DNA of 64,000 bases from Streptomyces termitum (GTDB lineage Bacteria > Actinomycetota > Actinomycetes > Streptomycetales > Streptomycetaceae), in contig NZ_BMUL01000002.1 in assembly GCF_014650175.1 (NCBI RefSeq), forward strand, positions 253,150-317,149, read 5' to 3'. Of the stretch, positions 29,054 to 39,629 are shown one piece after another; position 1 is the stretch's first letter; every line of letters starts with the position of its first letter. Position numbers and translations under genes: made by a program. Under the pieces are notes generated by a model that worked only from the letters and a program-made list of their open reading frames with translations, had not been told where the DNA came from and ran no database searches.

Positions 29054-30400
29054 ATGTCCCTCCAGCTCCTCCTCTACGTCCTGCCCTTCCTCCTCCTCGG
29101 CGGCTTCCTCGTCTACTGGGCCGGTGCCCGGCACGCCTACGCGCGCCGCCGGCCCACCGAGCCCGGCGACCCGGCCGCGTACGACTGGCACTTCTTCGTG
29201 CCCTGCCGCGACGAGGAGGCCGTCATCGCCACCACCGTCGCCCGGCTGCGCGCCGACTTCCCCGCCGGGCACGTCTGGGTCATCGACGACGCCAGCGACG
29301 ACCTGACCGGCCCGATCGTCACCGCCCTCGGCGCGCACGACCCCCGGGTCCACCTGGTCTCCCGGCGCCGCCCCGACGCCCGGGTCGGCAAGGGCGCCGC
29401 GCTCAACGCCGCCTACGACGCCCTCGACGCGCACCTGCCGGCCGGCACCGACCGCGCCCGGGTCGTCGTCTGCGTCGTCGACGCGGACGGGCAGCTCTCC
29501 CCCGACGCCCTCGCCCGGGTCAGCGGCCCCGACGCCTTCGGCGACCCCGACACGGGCGGCGTGCAGATCGGCGTGCGGATGCGGAACGTCGAGGACGAGC
29601 GCCCGCTGCCCGACCGGGGCCGGCTCGCCAACGCGTACGCGCGGCTCCTGATCCGCATGCAGGACGCCGAGTTCGCCGTCTCCAACACCGCGATGCAGCT
29701 GCTGCGCCGCCGCACCGGCTCCGTCGGCCTCGGCGGCAACGGCCAGTTCACCCGCCTCACCGCCCTGGACCGGATCGCCGCCGCCGAGCGCCGCCCCTGG
29801 CAGCGGGACGCCCTCCTGGAGGACTACGAGCTGGGGCTGCACATGCGGCTCGCCGGGTACGGCGTCACCCACGTCCACGACGTCTGGGTCAGCCAGGAGG
29901 CGCTGCCGTACACCCGCCGCTTCCTCACCCAGCGCACCCGCTGGGCACAGGGCAACATCTCCTGCGTCCGCTACACCGGCCGGATCGTCTCCTCCCGCCA
30001 CTACCGGGCGCGCGGCGTCCTCGAATCGCTCTACACCTTCTTCCAGCCGGTCGCGCACCTGGCGACGCTGCTGCTGACCGCGCTCATGCTGGTGCTGCTC
30101 GTCCTCGGCGGGGCCGCCGGGGCGGTGCTGCTCGCCGCCTGGCCGCTCGCGCTCGGCCTCGCCCTGGTGTCGGTGGTGCCCTTCGTGCTGTGGGGGCCGG
30201 TCTACCGCCGCGAGTTCGCCCCCGACCGCTCCCGGCTGACCGGCGTCCTGTGGGGCCTCGCGCTCTGGCTGTACGCCTACCACCTGTTCGTCGTCTCGGC
30301 GCGCGGCTTCGTCCGGCTGCTGCGCGGCCGCACCGGCTGGGCCAAGACCCGGCGCAACGCGGAGACGGCCGGGGTGGGACCGGTGGCCACCGAGTCCTGA
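29054..30400 (+). CDS. Processive membrane glycosyltransferase, family 2
   Basis: The 448-residue protein has an N-terminal membrane helix (LLLYVLPFLLLGGFLVYWAG), a cytosolic GT-A domain and about three C-terminal membrane helices. Motifs of processive beta-glycan synthases (cellulose, hyaluronan and NodC type) are present: VIDDASDD, the DAD metal site in CVVDADGQLS, LLEDYELGLHMRLAGYG, and QxxRW in LTQRTRWAQGN. It therefore probably makes and extrudes a polymer from a nucleotide sugar. The wecB gene 49 bases upstream suggests UDP-ManNAc or UDP-GlcNAc as donor. No export, modification or hydrolase genes accompany it. A strong terminator follows. Confidence 0.88.
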   Translation: MSLQLLLYVLPFLLLGGFLVYWAGARHAYARRRPTEPGDPAAYDWHFFVPCRDEEAVIATTVARLRADFPAGHVWVIDDASDDLTGPIVTALGAHDPRVHLVSRRRPDARVGKGAALNAAYDALDAHLPAGTDRARVVVCVVDADGQLSPDALARVSGPDAFGDPDTGGVQIGVRMRNVEDERPLPDRGRLANAYARLLIRMQDAEFAVSNTAMQLLRRRTGSVGLGGNGQFTRLTALDRIAAAERRPWQRDALLEDYELGLHMRLAGYGVTHVHDVWVSQEALPYTRRFLTQRTRWAQGNISCVRYTGRIVSSRHYRARGVLESLYTFFQPVAHLATLLLTALMLVLLVLGGAAGAVLLAAWPLALGLALVSVVPFVLWGPVYRREFAPDRSRLTGVLWGLALWLYAYHLFVVSARGFVRLLRGRTGWAKTRRNAETAGVGPVATES

Positions 30401-30416
30401 GGGGCGCGGACACGCC

Positions 30417-30453
30417 GAAGGGGCCCGGGACCGTCATGGTCCCGGGCCCCTTC
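30417..30453. terminator. Convergent terminator between GT2 gene and valS
   Basis: A perfect 16-bp stem (30417-30432 with 30438-30453) has a GTCAT loop, and its base extends further with one bulge. It lies 17 bases after the GT2 stop and 12 before the valS stop. Confidence 0.8.
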
Positions 30454-30464
30454 CGGCGGTACGG

Positions 30465-33092
30465 CTACGCCTGCGGCAGCTTCTCCAGCTGGGCCTGGAT
30501 GCGGGCGATGTCCTCGTCCGCCTTGGCGAGACGGCCCTTGATCTTGTCCACGACGTTGTCGGGGGCCTTGGCCAGGAACGCCTCGTTGCCCAGCTTGGCC
30601 TCGGCCTGCGCCTTCTCCTTCTCGGCGGCGGCCAGGTCCTTCGCGAGCCGCTTGCGCTCGGCGGCCACGTCGATGGTGCCGGACAGGTCGAGCGAGACCG
30701 TGCAGCCGACGACCGGCAGGGAGGCGGTGGCCTCGAAGCCCTCGCCCTCCGGCTGGAGGCGCAGCACCTGGCGGATGGCCGCCTCGTGCGCGGCCAGCGA
30801 GGTGCCGCTCAGGTCCAGGCGGGCCGGGACCTTCTGGGCGTCCTGGAGGCCCTGCTCCTTGCGGAAGCGGCGGATCTCGGTGACGAGCCGCTGGACCAGC
30901 TCGATCTCCTTCTCGGCGGCCTCGTCGCGGAAGCCCGAGTCCTTCGGCCACTCGGCGATCACGAGGGACTCGCCGCCGGTCAGCGTGGTCCACAGGGTGT
31001 CCGTGACGAACGGGACGATCGGGTGGAGCAGCCGCAGCATGACGTCCAGGACCTCGCCGAGGACCCGGCCGGAGACCTTGGCGCCCGCGCCGCCCGCGAA
31101 GAAGGTGGTCTTCGACAGCTCGACGTACCAGGCGAAGACCTCGTCCCACGCGAAGTGGTAGAGCGACTCGCTCAGCTTCGCGAACTGGAAGTCCTCGTAG
31201 TAGGCGTCGACCTGCGCGACCGTCTCGTTGAGCCGGGACAGGATCCAGCGGTCCGTCGCCGACATCTCCGAGGCGTCCGGCAGCGGGCCCTCGATGGTGG
31301 CGCCGTTCATCATCGCGAAGCGGGTCGCGTTCCAGATCTTGTTGGCGAAGTTCCGGGACGCCTGGACCCAGTCCTCGCCGATCGGGACGTCCGCGCCCGG
31401 GTTGGCGCCCTTGGCCAGGGTGAAGCGGACGGCGTCGGAGCCGTACGCGTCCATCCAGTCCAGCGGGTCCACCGCGTTCGGGTTCGACTTCGACATCTTC
31501 TTGCCGAACTCGTCGCGGACCAGGCCGGTCAGGGCGACCGTCTTGAACGGGACCTCGCCGTCCATCGCGTACAGGCCGAACATCATCATCCGGGCGACCC
31601 AGAAGAAGATGATGTCGTGGCCGGTGAGCAGGACGTCGGTCGAGTAGAACTTCGCCAGGTCCGGGGTCTTCTCCGGCCAGCCGAGCGTGGAGAACGGCCA
31701 CAGGCCGGAGGAGAACCAGGTGTCCAGGACGTCGGGGTCCTGGGTCCAGCCCTCGGCCTCGGTGCCGGGCGCCTCCTCGTCGGGGCCGACGCAGACGACC
31801 TCGCCGTCGGGGCCGTACCAGATCGGGATGCGGTGGCCCCACCACAGCTGGCGCGAGATGCACCAGTCGTGCATGTTGTCGACCCAGTCGAAGTAGCGCT
31901 TGGAGAGCTCCTTCGGGTGGATCTCAACGGAGCCGTCGCGGACCGCGTCGCCGGCGGCCTGCGCCAGCGGGCCGACCTTGACCCACCACTGCATCGACAG
32001 GCGCGGCTCGACGGTCGTCTTGCAGCGCGAGCAGTGGCCCACCGAGTGCATGTACGGGCGCTTCTCGGCGACGATCCGGCCCTGCTCCTTCAGCGCGCCG
32101 ACGATCGCCGAGCGGGCCTCGAAGCGGTCCAGGCCGAGGAAGGGGCCGTGGACGGTGATGACGCCGTGCTCGTCCATGACCGTCAGGGACGGCAGGTCGT
32201 GGCGGCGGCCGATCTCGAAGTCGTTCGGGTCGTGCGCCGGGGTCACCTTGACGGCGCCGGTGCCGAACTCGGGGTCGACGTGGGTGTCGGCGACGACCGG
32301 GATGGTGCGGTCGGTCAGCGGCAGCTTGATCCGCTTGCCGACCAGGTGCCGGTACCGCTCGTCGTCGGGGTGGACGGCGACGGCGGTGTCGCCGAGCATC
32401 GTCTCGGCCCGGGTGGTGGCGACGACCAGGGAGTCCTCGCCCTCGCCGTAGCGGATGGAGACGAGCTCTCCGGCGTCGTCCTGGTACTCGACCTCGATGT
32501 CGGAGATGGCCGTCAGACAGCGCGGGCACCAGTTGATGATGCGCTCGGCGCGGTAGATCAGACCGTCCTCGTAGAGGTCCTTGAAGATCTTCTGGACGGC
32601 CTTGGAGAGGCCCTCGTCCATGGTGAAGCGCTCGCGCGACCAGTCGAGGCCGGCGCCGAGGCGGCGCAGCTGGCCGAGGATCCGGCCGCCGTACTCGTCC
32701 TTCCACTGCCAGACGCGGTCGACGAACTCGTCCCGGCCCAGGTCGTGGCGGGACTTGCCCTCCTCGGCGAGCTGCTGCTCGACCTTGTTCTGGGTCGCGA
32801 TGCCGGCGTGGTCCATGCCCGGCAGCCACAGCGTCTCGAAGCCCTGCATCCGCTTGCGGCGGGTCAGCGCGTCCATCAGCGTGACCTGGAAGGCGTGGCC
32901 CAGGTGCAGGGCGCCGGTGACGTTCGGCGGCGGGATGACGATGGTGTACGGCGGCTTCTCGCTCTTCGCGTCCGCCTCGAAGTACCCGCGCTCTACCCAG
33001 CGCTGGTACAGCGGCCCCTCTACCTCGGCCGGCGCGTACTGGGTCGGCAGTTCGGTGGTGGGCGCTGTCTGCTGCTGAGTGTTCTCGGTCAC
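30465..33092 (-). CDS. valS: Valyl-tRNA synthetase
   Basis: ValS charges tRNA-Val and edits mischarged threonine. The 875-residue class I enzyme has the HIGH-type motif HLGH at 63-66 ([17 protein letters not shown]), the large CP1 editing insert, KMSKS in [10 protein letters not shown] near residue 532, and a C-terminal anticodon-binding domain and coiled coil ([20 protein letters not shown]). The length is normal. The ATG at 33092 gives the expected short polar N-terminus. No T-box-like leader is seen in the 138 bases upstream, which are shared with a divergent gene. Confidence 0.98.
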   Translation of the reverse strand: MTENTQQQTAPTTELPTQYAPAEVEGPLYQRWVERGYFEADAKSEKPPYTIVIPPPNVTGALHLGHAFQVTLMDALTRRKRMQGFETLWLPGMDHAGIATQNKVEQQLAEEGKSRHDLGRDEFVDRVWQWKDEYGGRILGQLRRLGAGLDWSRERFTMDEGLSKAVQKIFKDLYEDGLIYRAERIINWCPRCLTAISDIEVEYQDDAGELVSIRYGEGEDSLVVATTRAETMLGDTAVAVHPDDERYRHLVGKRIKLPLTDRTIPVVADTHVDPEFGTGAVKVTPAHDPNDFEIGRRHDLPSLTVMDEHGVITVHGPFLGLDRFEARSAIVGALKEQGRIVAEKRPYMHSVGHCSRCKTTVEPRLSMQWWVKVGPLAQAAGDAVRDGSVEIHPKELSKRYFDWVDNMHDWCISRQLWWGHRIPIWYGPDGEVVCVGPDEEAPGTEAEGWTQDPDVLDTWFSSGLWPFSTLGWPEKTPDLAKFYSTDVLLTGHDIIFFWVARMMMFGLYAMDGEVPFKTVALTGLVRDEFGKKMSKSNPNAVDPLDWMDAYGSDAVRFTLAKGANPGADVPIGEDWVQASRNFANKIWNATRFAMMNGATIEGPLPDASEMSATDRWILSRLNETVAQVDAYYEDFQFAKLSESLYHFAWDEVFAWYVELSKTTFFAGGAGAKVSGRVLGEVLDVMLRLLHPIVPFVTDTLWTTLTGGESLVIAEWPKDSGFRDEAAEKEIELVQRLVTEIRRFRKEQGLQDAQKVPARLDLSGTSLAAHEAAIRQVLRLQPEGEGFEATASLPVVGCTVSLDLSGTIDVAAERKRLAKDLAAAEKEKAQAEAKLGNEAFLAKAPDNVVDKIKGRLAKADEDIARIQAQLEKLPQA

Positions 33093-33186
33093 GAGCCCAG
33101 TTTAGGGGGGTCGCGGGCGTGTCCCGAAACGCGATTGTTCGGTAACGGTGTGACCCCCACCGCCCCGCCCGCCGCCGCCTTCCGCC

Positions 33187-33213
33187 AGGATGTTCGCTAC
33201 GCGTAAACATCCT
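33187..33213. promoter_or_regulatory. Inverted repeat AGGATGTT-N11-AACATCCT
   Basis: A perfect 8-bp inverted repeat with an 11-nt spacer ends 17 bases before the ATG of the Gln/Pro-rich protein gene and directly precedes its GAGGGGAA ribosome site. It may be an operator or a 5' UTR hairpin that presents the ribosome site. It also lies in the shared region upstream of divergent valS. Confidence 0.4.
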
Positions 33214-33230
33214 GTGAGGGGAACCAGTCG

Positions 33231-34181
33231 ATGAGCTACAACCAGCCGGGGCCGTACGGCGGCCAGCAGCCGCAGCAGCCCGGCCCCTACGGCCAGCAGC
33301 CGGGATACGGCCAGCAGCCGGGGCCCTACGGGCAGCCGCAGGCCCCGCAGCCCGGTTACGGCTACCCCCAGCAGGCCCCGCAGGGCGTGCCGCCGCAGGG
33401 TTACGGCCACCCGCAGCAGCAGCCGCAGCCGGGTCCGTACGGCCAGCAGCCGCAGTACGGCGCCCCCCAGGGCCCCGGCGGCTACGTGCCGCACCCCCCG
33501 GCCGCGCCGAAGAGCAAGACCCCCATGATCATCGGCGCGGTCGCCGTCGTCGCGGCGATCGCGGTGGCCGCGTACTTCCTGATCGGCGGGGGCGGCTCCT
33601 CCGTCGCGAACGACGGCCCGCACAAGCTGATCACGCCGGAGACGGTGCTGGGCGAGTACAAGAAGTCGCCGGACAAGAGCAGCACCGGGAAGAACGACGA
33701 CGACTTCGTCAAGAACTCCGAGAAGTTCGGTGTCAAGAACCCCACCCAGGTCACGGGTTCGTGGCAGGTCCAGGACAAGAGCAACCCGCTGGCGGGCAAG
33801 ATGCTCACGCTCAGCGGCGTGTACGGCGAGATCGACGACCCTGAGAAGGCCCTCGACAACGTCTTCGCCAACATGAAGACCGAGGCTGAGAAGGACAAGG
33901 GCGAGGGCGAGCTGATCGGCGAGCCCAAGACGGTCACGCCCGCCGGGCTCGACGGCGCCGTGATGAAGTGCCAGGAGCTCAAGACCAAGTCGGGTGCCGA
34001 CTCCGGCGGTCTCGGGCCCAAGGAGATGACCATGCCGGTGTGCGCCTGGAGCGACCACAGCACCATCGGTTACGTGCTCCACATCAACCTCGCCGACATG
34101 ATGACCGGCAAGGCCGGCAGCATCGACGAGCTCTCCGGCATCGCCGCCAAGCTCCGCAAGGAGGTCCGCGTCAAGTCCTGA
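33231..34181 (+). CDS. Membrane-anchored protein with Gly/Pro/Gln/Tyr-rich N-terminus
   Basis: The 316-residue product has a cytoplasmic N-terminal region (residues 1-90) of PGPYGQQP-like repeats, one membrane helix at about 100-118 (MIIGAVAVVAAIAVAAYFLI), and an extracytoplasmic domain of about 195 residues with two Cys (MKCQELKTK, MPVCAWSDHS) that could form a disulfide. This architecture is common in actinobacterial envelope proteins; I do not recognise a specific function. GAGGGGAA precedes ATG 33231 and an inverted repeat lies just before that. It is divergent from valS and convergent with clpX, with a strong shared terminator. Confidence 0.85.
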   Translation: MSYNQPGPYGGQQPQQPGPYGQQPGYGQQPGPYGQPQAPQPGYGYPQQAPQGVPPQGYGHPQQQPQPGPYGQQPQYGAPQGPGGYVPHPPAAPKSKTPMIIGAVAVVAAIAVAAYFLIGGGGSSVANDGPHKLITPETVLGEYKKSPDKSSTGKNDDDFVKNSEKFGVKNPTQVTGSWQVQDKSNPLAGKMLTLSGVYGEIDDPEKALDNVFANMKTEAEKDKGEGELIGEPKTVTPAGLDGAVMKCQELKTKSGADSGGLGPKEMTMPVCAWSDHSTIGYVLHINLADMMTGKAGSIDELSGIAAKLRKEVRVKS

Positions 34182-34195
34182 CGCGGCGGACCCAC

Positions 34196-34240
34196 GTGAA
34201 AGGGGCGCCCCCACCGGTCCGGTGGGGGCGCCCCTTTCAC
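34196..34240. terminator. 22-bp convergent terminator
   Basis: A near-perfect 45-base palindrome (34196-34217 with 34219-34240) sits 14 bases after the Gln/Pro-rich gene and 13 before the clpX stop. In RNA the inner bases would open into a small loop. It can serve both strands. Confidence 0.85.
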
Positions 34241-34253
34241 ATGAGCCGGGCGG

Positions 34254-35537
<1,284 letters not shown>

Positions 35538-35636
35538 GAGGTGCTTCCCCTTCGCCTGGGAGCGCTTGGTTCAGCGACTCCTGGTGCCTCATATTCGACG
35601 GTACCTTGCCGGGCCCCCCGTTCGGGCCCCCCTTGG

Positions 35637-35675
35637 CGTGGTTGGCATGGTCGGGATTCGGCCATGCCGACCACG
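35637..35675 (-). terminator. Hairpin between clpP2 and clpX
   Basis: A 14-bp stem (35637-35650 with 35662-35675, one mismatch) lies 19 bases after the clpP2 stop. It suggests at least partial termination between clpP1P2 and clpX. A second GC-rich symmetric segment (GGGCCC pairs, about 35611-35632) follows it. Confidence 0.55.
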
Positions 35676-35693
35676 GCGAGGGAAGGTGGAGCG

Positions 35694-36368
35694 TCAGGCT
35701 GCCGAGGCGGCCGTGCTCTTGCGGGTCGAGACGATCTGGTCGATCAGGCCGTACGCGAGGGCGTCCTCGGCCGTCAGGATCTTGTCGCGCTCGATGTCGT
35801 CGCGGATCTTCTCGATCGGCGTCGAGGAGTGCTTGGCCAGCATGTCCTCCAGCTGGCTGCGCATGCGCAGGATCTCCTTGGCCGCGATCTCCAGGTCGGA
35901 GAGCTGCTCGCGGCCGGTGCCGCCGGAGGGCTGGTGGATCAGCACGCGCGCGTTCGGCAGGGCCATCCGCTTGCCGGGGGTGCCGGCGGCCAGCAGGATC
36001 GCCGCGGCGGAGGCCGCCTGGCCCATGCAGACCGTCTGGATGTCCGGCTTCACGAACTGCATCGTGTCGTAGATGGCCGTGAGCGCGGTGAAGGAGCCGC
36101 CGGGGCTGTTGATGTAGATGGAGATGTCCCGGTCCGGGTCCATCGACTCCAGGCACAGGAGCTGCGCCATCACGTCGTTGGCGGACGCGTCGTCGATCTG
36201 CACGCCGAGGAAGATCACGCGCTCCTCGAACAGCTTCGCGTACGGGTCGTACTCGCGCACGCCCTGCGAGGTGCGCTCGACGAAGCGCGGGACGACGTAG
36301 CGGTTGTCCATCGGCGCGCCGGTGTACAGGCCGCTCGGGGAGAGGTTGTTCAGCATGTGGGTGTTCAC
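35694..36368 (-). CDS. clpP2: ATP-dependent Clp protease proteolytic subunit 2
   Basis: The 224-residue product has the ClpP fold with the oxyanion segment [11 protein letters not shown], catalytic Ser in [15 protein letters not shown], catalytic His in LIHQPSGG and the downstream Asp near IRDDIERDK. It pairs with ClpP1 in a mixed tetradecamer in actinobacteria. GTG 36368 gives the listed length; an ATG four codons later is an alternative. It starts 51 bases after clpP1 and shares its transcript. Confidence 0.96.
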   Translation of the reverse strand: MNTHMLNNLSPSGLYTGAPMDNRYVVPRFVERTSQGVREYDPYAKLFEERVIFLGVQIDDASANDVMAQLLCLESMDPDRDISIYINSPGGSFTALTAIYDTMQFVKPDIQTVCMGQAASAAAILLAAGTPGKRMALPNARVLIHQPSGGTGREQLSDLEIAAKEILRMRSQLEDMLAKHSSTPIEKIRDDIERDKILTAEDALAYGLIDQIVSTRKSTAASAA

Positions 36369-36419
36369 CGTCCTGGTGGCGTTCGGCGGGGGCTGGTGTC
36401 TTCGGCGGGCGGCCGGCGC

Positions 36420-37037
36420 TCAGGCGCCCGTGCCGCCGCCGCCCGGAACACCCGCGGCGTGCGTGATGATGTCGTCGATGAGGCCGTACTCCTTGGCCTC
36501 CTCCGCGGTGAACCAGCGGTCGCGGTCGCCGTCGCGGATGATCGCCTCGACGGTCTGGCCCGAGTGGTGCGCGGTGATCTCGGCCATGCGCTTCTTCGTG
36601 CGAAGGAGGTACTCGGCCTGGATCTTGATGTCGGAGGCCGTGCCGCCGATGCCGGCGGAGCCCTGGTGCATCAGGATGTCGGTGTTCGGCAGCGCGAAGC
36701 GCTTGCCGGGGGTGCCGCCGGTGAGCAGGAACTGCCCCATCGAGGCGGCCATGCCCATGCCGATGGTCACGACGTCGTTGGGGATGTACTGCATGGTGTC
36801 GTAGACGGCCATGCCGGCCGTCACGGAGCCACCGGGGCTGTTGATGTAGAGGTAGATGTCCTTCTCCGGGTCGGCGGCCAGGAGGAGCATCTGGGCGGTG
36901 ATCTTGTTGGCGATGTCGTCGTCGACCTGCTGGCCGAGGAAGATGATGCGCTCGCCGAGCAGCCGGTTGTAGACATGGTCGCCGAGGCCGCCACCGATGG
37001 ACGGCTCACCCGCGGCGTAAGGCTTCAGATTCGTCAC
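36420..37037 (-). CDS. clpP1: ATP-dependent Clp protease proteolytic subunit 1
   Basis: The 205-residue product carries [20 protein letters not shown], the catalytic Ser in [13 protein letters not shown], and the His in [11 protein letters not shown]. It is the first gene of clpP1-clpP2. A ClgR-type box lies about 120 bases upstream, so the operon should be switched on by ClgR, whose own turnover depends on Clp. A Gly-rich tail (VPGGGGTGA) closes the protein. ATG 37037 follows a modest GGTGGA ribosome site. Confidence 0.96.
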   Translation of the reverse strand: MTNLKPYAAGEPSIGGGLGDHVYNRLLGERIIFLGQQVDDDIANKITAQMLLLAADPEKDIYLYINSPGGSVTAGMAVYDTMQYIPNDVVTIGMGMAASMGQFLLTGGTPGKRFALPNTDILMHQGSAGIGGTASDIKIQAEYLLRTKKRMAEITAHHSGQTVEAIIRDGDRDRWFTAEEAKEYGLIDDIITHAAGVPGGGGTGA

Positions 37038-37115
37038 GTATCCACCTGCTCGTCTCCGACGGCCCCGGGCCGTCTCAGCGTCTTTGTTCTGAGGGCAGTG
37101 CCCCCGTATCCATGG

Positions 37116-37173
37116 ACCCTAACGCGCAGGTGGGACAACGCCATCCCGGTTCCCGAACTGTTCGCTGGGAGCG
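37116..37173 (-). promoter_or_regulatory. clpP1P2 promoter region with ClgR-type box
   Basis: The plus strand reads GTTCGC-TGGGA-GCG at 37160-37173, matching the CGC-N5-GCG core and the GTTCGC left half described for ClgR targets in Streptomyces and Corynebacterium. A candidate -10 TAGGGT (minus strand, 37116-37121) lies about 40 bases downstream, so the box is upstream of the -35 region as expected for an activator. The -35 hexamer itself is poor, which also fits activation. Confidence 0.7.
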
Positions 37174-37233
37174 CAAGGTAGTTGGGGGCGCATGAAAAGG
37201 CGCACGCGCGCCCACCGGCGGGTCCCCGTACGC

Positions 37234-37271
37234 CACGGGCCCGGACGCACAGTCGTGCGTCCGGGCCCGTG
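37234..37271 (-). terminator. Perfect 17-bp terminator after tig
   Basis: Stem 37234-37250 pairs with 37255-37271 around an AGTC loop. It lies 47 bases after the tig stop, before the clpP1 control region. Confidence 0.85.
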
Positions 37272-37318
37272 CGCGATTCGGCGCGAGGCGCGGGCCTCCC
37301 GGCGGGGCCGGGCGGGGC

Positions 37319-38698
37319 CTACTTCTCCTCGGAGACCTCGGCCTCGCCGGTGACGGCCTCGACCGTCTCGGCGGCCTGGTCCTCGTCCTCGTCGGAGAGG
37401 TCCACGACCTCGCCGTTGGTGTCGACGACCTTGGCGGCCTCGACGACGACCGCGAGGGCCTTGCCGCGGGCGACCTCGCCGACCAGCATCGGCACCTGGC
37501 CGCCCTGGACGACGGCCTGGGCGAACTGGTCGGGGGACATGCCGGAGGAGGCGGCACGGCGGAAGAGGTGCTCGGTGAGCTCCTCCTGCTCGACGTTCAG
37601 CTTCTCCTGGGAGACCAGCTCGTCGAGGAGGAACTGGGTCTTGATGCCCTTGACCGCCTGCTCCTTGGTCTCGGCCTCGAACTCCTCGACCGTCTTGCCC
37701 TGGAGCTCCAGGTACTTCTCCAGGCTCAGGCCCATCTGGCCGAGCTGGTGGTGCTCCAGGTTGTGCTTGCGGGTGTTGACCTCTTCCTCGAGGAGCTTCT
37801 CGGGGACGGGGATCTCCGCCAGCTCCAGGAACTTCTCCAGGACGCGCTCCTGCGCCTGGGTGGCCTGGTCGAACTGCTTCATGTTCTCGAGGCGCTTGCG
37901 GCTGTCGGCCTTGAGCTCGTCGAGGGTGTCGAACTCCGACGCCATCTGCGCGAACTCGTCGTCCAGCTCGGGGAGCTCGCGGGCGGCGACGGTGGTGACC
38001 TTGACGGTGACCTCGGCCTCCTTGCCCGCGGCCGAGCCGCCCTTCAGCTCGGAGGCGAAGGTCGCCTCGCCGCCGGCCTCCAGGCCGGTGACGGCGGCGT
38101 CGATGCCGTCGAGCAGCTCGCCGGAGCCGATGGTGTACGAGACGCCGTCGGCGACGCCGTCGGGCAGCACCTCGCCGTCGACCTTGGCGGTCAGGTCCAC
38201 GGTCACGACGTCGCCCTCGGCGGCGGCGCGCTCGACCGGGTTGGTGGAGGCGAAGCGCTCGCGGAGCTGCTCCACGGACTTCTCGACGTCCTCGTCGGTG
38301 ACCTCGACCGCGTCGACCTCGACCTCGATGCCGGAGTAGTCCGGGATCTCGATGGCCGGGCGGACGTCGACCTCGGCGGTGAAGGCGAGGACCTCGCCGT
38401 CCTTCAGCTCCGTGATGTCGACCTCGGGCTGACCCAGCGGGTTGACCTCGGCCTCGTTCACGGCCTCGGTGTAGAACTTCGGGAGCGCGTCGTTGACGGC
38501 CTCCTCCAGCACGGCGCCACGGCCGAAGCGCTGGTCGATGACGCGCGCGGGGATCTTGCCCTTGCGGAAGCCCTTGACCGTGACCTGCTGGTTGATCTTC
38601 TTGTACGCCGCGTCGAGGCTGTCCTTGAGCTCCTCGAAGGGCACCTCGACAGTGAGCCGAACCCGAGTCGGGTTCAGGGTCTCCACGGCGCTCTTCAC
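37319..38698 (-). CDS. tig: Trigger factor (ribosome-bound chaperone, PPIase)
   Basis: The 459-residue protein has the ribosome-binding N-terminal domain with the [18 protein letters not shown] signature (near residue 44), a central FKBP-like PPIase domain ([17 protein letters not shown]) and the C-terminal helical chaperone arms. The last 40 residues are acidic ([15 protein letters not shown]), as in other actinobacteria. It receives nascent chains at the ribosome exit. GTG 38698 has a GGAG-like site upstream. It stands alone between the tRNA genes and clpP1P2. Confidence 0.97.
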   Translation of the reverse strand: MKSAVETLNPTRVRLTVEVPFEELKDSLDAAYKKINQQVTVKGFRKGKIPARVIDQRFGRGAVLEEAVNDALPKFYTEAVNEAEVNPLGQPEVDITELKDGEVLAFTAEVDVRPAIEIPDYSGIEVEVDAVEVTDEDVEKSVEQLRERFASTNPVERAAAEGDVVTVDLTAKVDGEVLPDGVADGVSYTIGSGELLDGIDAAVTGLEAGGEATFASELKGGSAAGKEAEVTVKVTTVAARELPELDDEFAQMASEFDTLDELKADSRKRLENMKQFDQATQAQERVLEKFLELAEIPVPEKLLEEEVNTRKHNLEHHQLGQMGLSLEKYLELQGKTVEEFEAETKEQAVKGIKTQFLLDELVSQEKLNVEQEELTEHLFRRAASSGMSPDQFAQAVVQGGQVPMLVGEVARGKALAVVVEAAKVVDTNGEVVDLSDEDEDQAAETVEAVTGEAEVSEEK

Positions 38699-38803
38699 GG
38701 TTCGGTCTCCTTGGTGGCTGATTCCTGGATTCCGGCCGAGCCGCGCGGGGGCGGTTCCGGCCGATGGGCCCGGTCAGAAAAGACACACGGGCACGCAGCT
38801 TGC

Positions 38804-38834
38804 ATAGTAACCGCACGAAGGATGACGCCCACAA
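38804..38834 (-). promoter_or_regulatory. Candidate tig promoter
   Basis: On the minus strand, TTGTGG (38829-38834) and TACTAT (38804-38809) are separated by 19 nt. The -10 is good and the spacing is at the long end. It leaves a leader of about 100 nt before tig. Confidence 0.45.
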
Positions 38835-38875
38835 CGCGATCAAGAACCAGCGGGCGGGACCGCGGAGGATCATGA

Positions 38876-38952
38876 TGGTCGGGGTGGCGGGATTTGAACC
38901 CACGGCCTTCCGCTCCCAAAGCGGACGCGCTACCAAGCTGCGCCACACCCCG
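38876..38952 (-). tRNA. tRNA-Pro (anticodon UGG)
   Basis: The minus strand folds as a standard cloverleaf: acceptor CGGGGTG with CACCCCG, D-arm, anticodon loop TTTGGGA giving UGG, and the T-arm GGTTCAAATCC. Discriminator A is followed by an encoded CCA (38876-38878), which many Streptomyces tRNA genes lack. It lies between tig (same strand, downstream) and divergent tRNA-Gly. Confidence 0.95.
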
Positions 38953-39084
38953 TCGGTGCGACACGTAGGGTACATGCACGGGGACGCTGCGACGCCCCCC
39001 GTTTTCCGGGGTGTGCACGGAGGGCTCCGGACCGGCTACCATGCTCTCCGTGCCGAGGTCCTTTTGACCTGCGGCGCCCTGCAT

Positions 39085-39155
39085 GCGGGCGTAGCTCAAT
39101 GGTAGAGCCCTAGTCTTCCAAACTAGCTACGCGGGTTCGATTCCCGTCGCCCGCT
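39085..39155 (+). tRNA. tRNA-Gly (anticodon UCC)
   Basis: Acceptor GCGGGCG pairs with CGCCCGC, the anticodon loop CTTCCAA gives UCC, and the T-loop is GTTCGATTC. No CCA is encoded. A possible -10 TACCAT lies at 39037-39042, and an intrinsic terminator with a T-run follows nine bases later, so it is an independent transcript. Confidence 0.96.
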
Positions 39156-39163
39156 CTGTACGG

Positions 39164-39208
39164 CCCCGGGCCCGGTCCTCTTCAGGAGGAACCGGGCCCG
39201 GGGTCTTT
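39164..39208 (+). terminator. Intrinsic terminator of tRNA-Gly
   Basis: A 13-bp GC stem (39164-39176 with 39191-39203) with further pairing inside is followed by TCTTTT. It is one of the few hairpins in the window with a real T-run. Confidence 0.85.
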
Positions 39209-39270
39209 TCCATGCCTCCGCGCGCGTGCCGGGCCCCGCCGGGGCGACGGCGGGGCCCGGCACGCGCGGG

Positions 39271-39465
39271 TCAGAACTTGATGGCCCCGATGGTCTGGGT
39301 TATCGAGTCCAGGAAGCGCTGGATGTCGTCGGCCATGCCGGTGGAGGCGAGGAAGAAGCCGAAGAGGATGGCGACGGCCGCGGGTCCGCCCTTGAGGCTG
39401 CCCCCGCGGATCAGCACCACGAGGACGATCGCCAACAGCAGCACCACGGACAGCGAAATGGCCAT
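39271..39465 (-). CDS. Small hypothetical membrane protein (64 aa)
   Basis: The 64-residue product has two hydrophobic segments (LSVVLLLAIVLVVLI and PAAVAILFGFFLAST) joined by a RGGSLKGG turn, then a short amphipathic tail (ADDIQRFLDSITQTIGAIKF). Small two-helix proteins of this kind are common in Streptomyces, often near secretion or phage-like functions, but I cannot name a role. The ATG at 39465 is the only start giving this membrane topology. It lies alone between tRNA-Gly and the PP2C gene, transcribed on the minus strand. Confidence 0.75.
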   Translation of the reverse strand: MAISLSVVLLLAIVLVVLIRGGSLKGGPAAVAILFGFFLASTGMADDIQRFLDSITQTIGAIKF

Positions 39466-39629
39466 AACTGATTCACACCCTCGGTCGGTCCCACCCAGCC
39501 ACCGGGAGGCGCACCTGTCGAGCACCCCCCGCACCTCCATCGTGCCACCAACCCCCCTGCCCCCGCCGGGGGGTGACGAATCGTGGGACGCCGGTACCGG
39601 TGGAAGACGCCTCCGGGGGCCGGGGGGGT

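Noticed and set aside
33093..33230. Possible T-box leader before valS
   Set aside because: Only 138 bases separate valS from the divergent gene, no T-box sequence or specifier-loop structure is visible, and actinobacterial T-boxes are mainly known for ileS.
39064..39110. TTGACC before tRNA-Gly as a -35 element
   Set aside because: A -10 at proper spacing would fall inside the mature tRNA (TAGCTC of the D-arm), so it cannot drive the tRNA gene.
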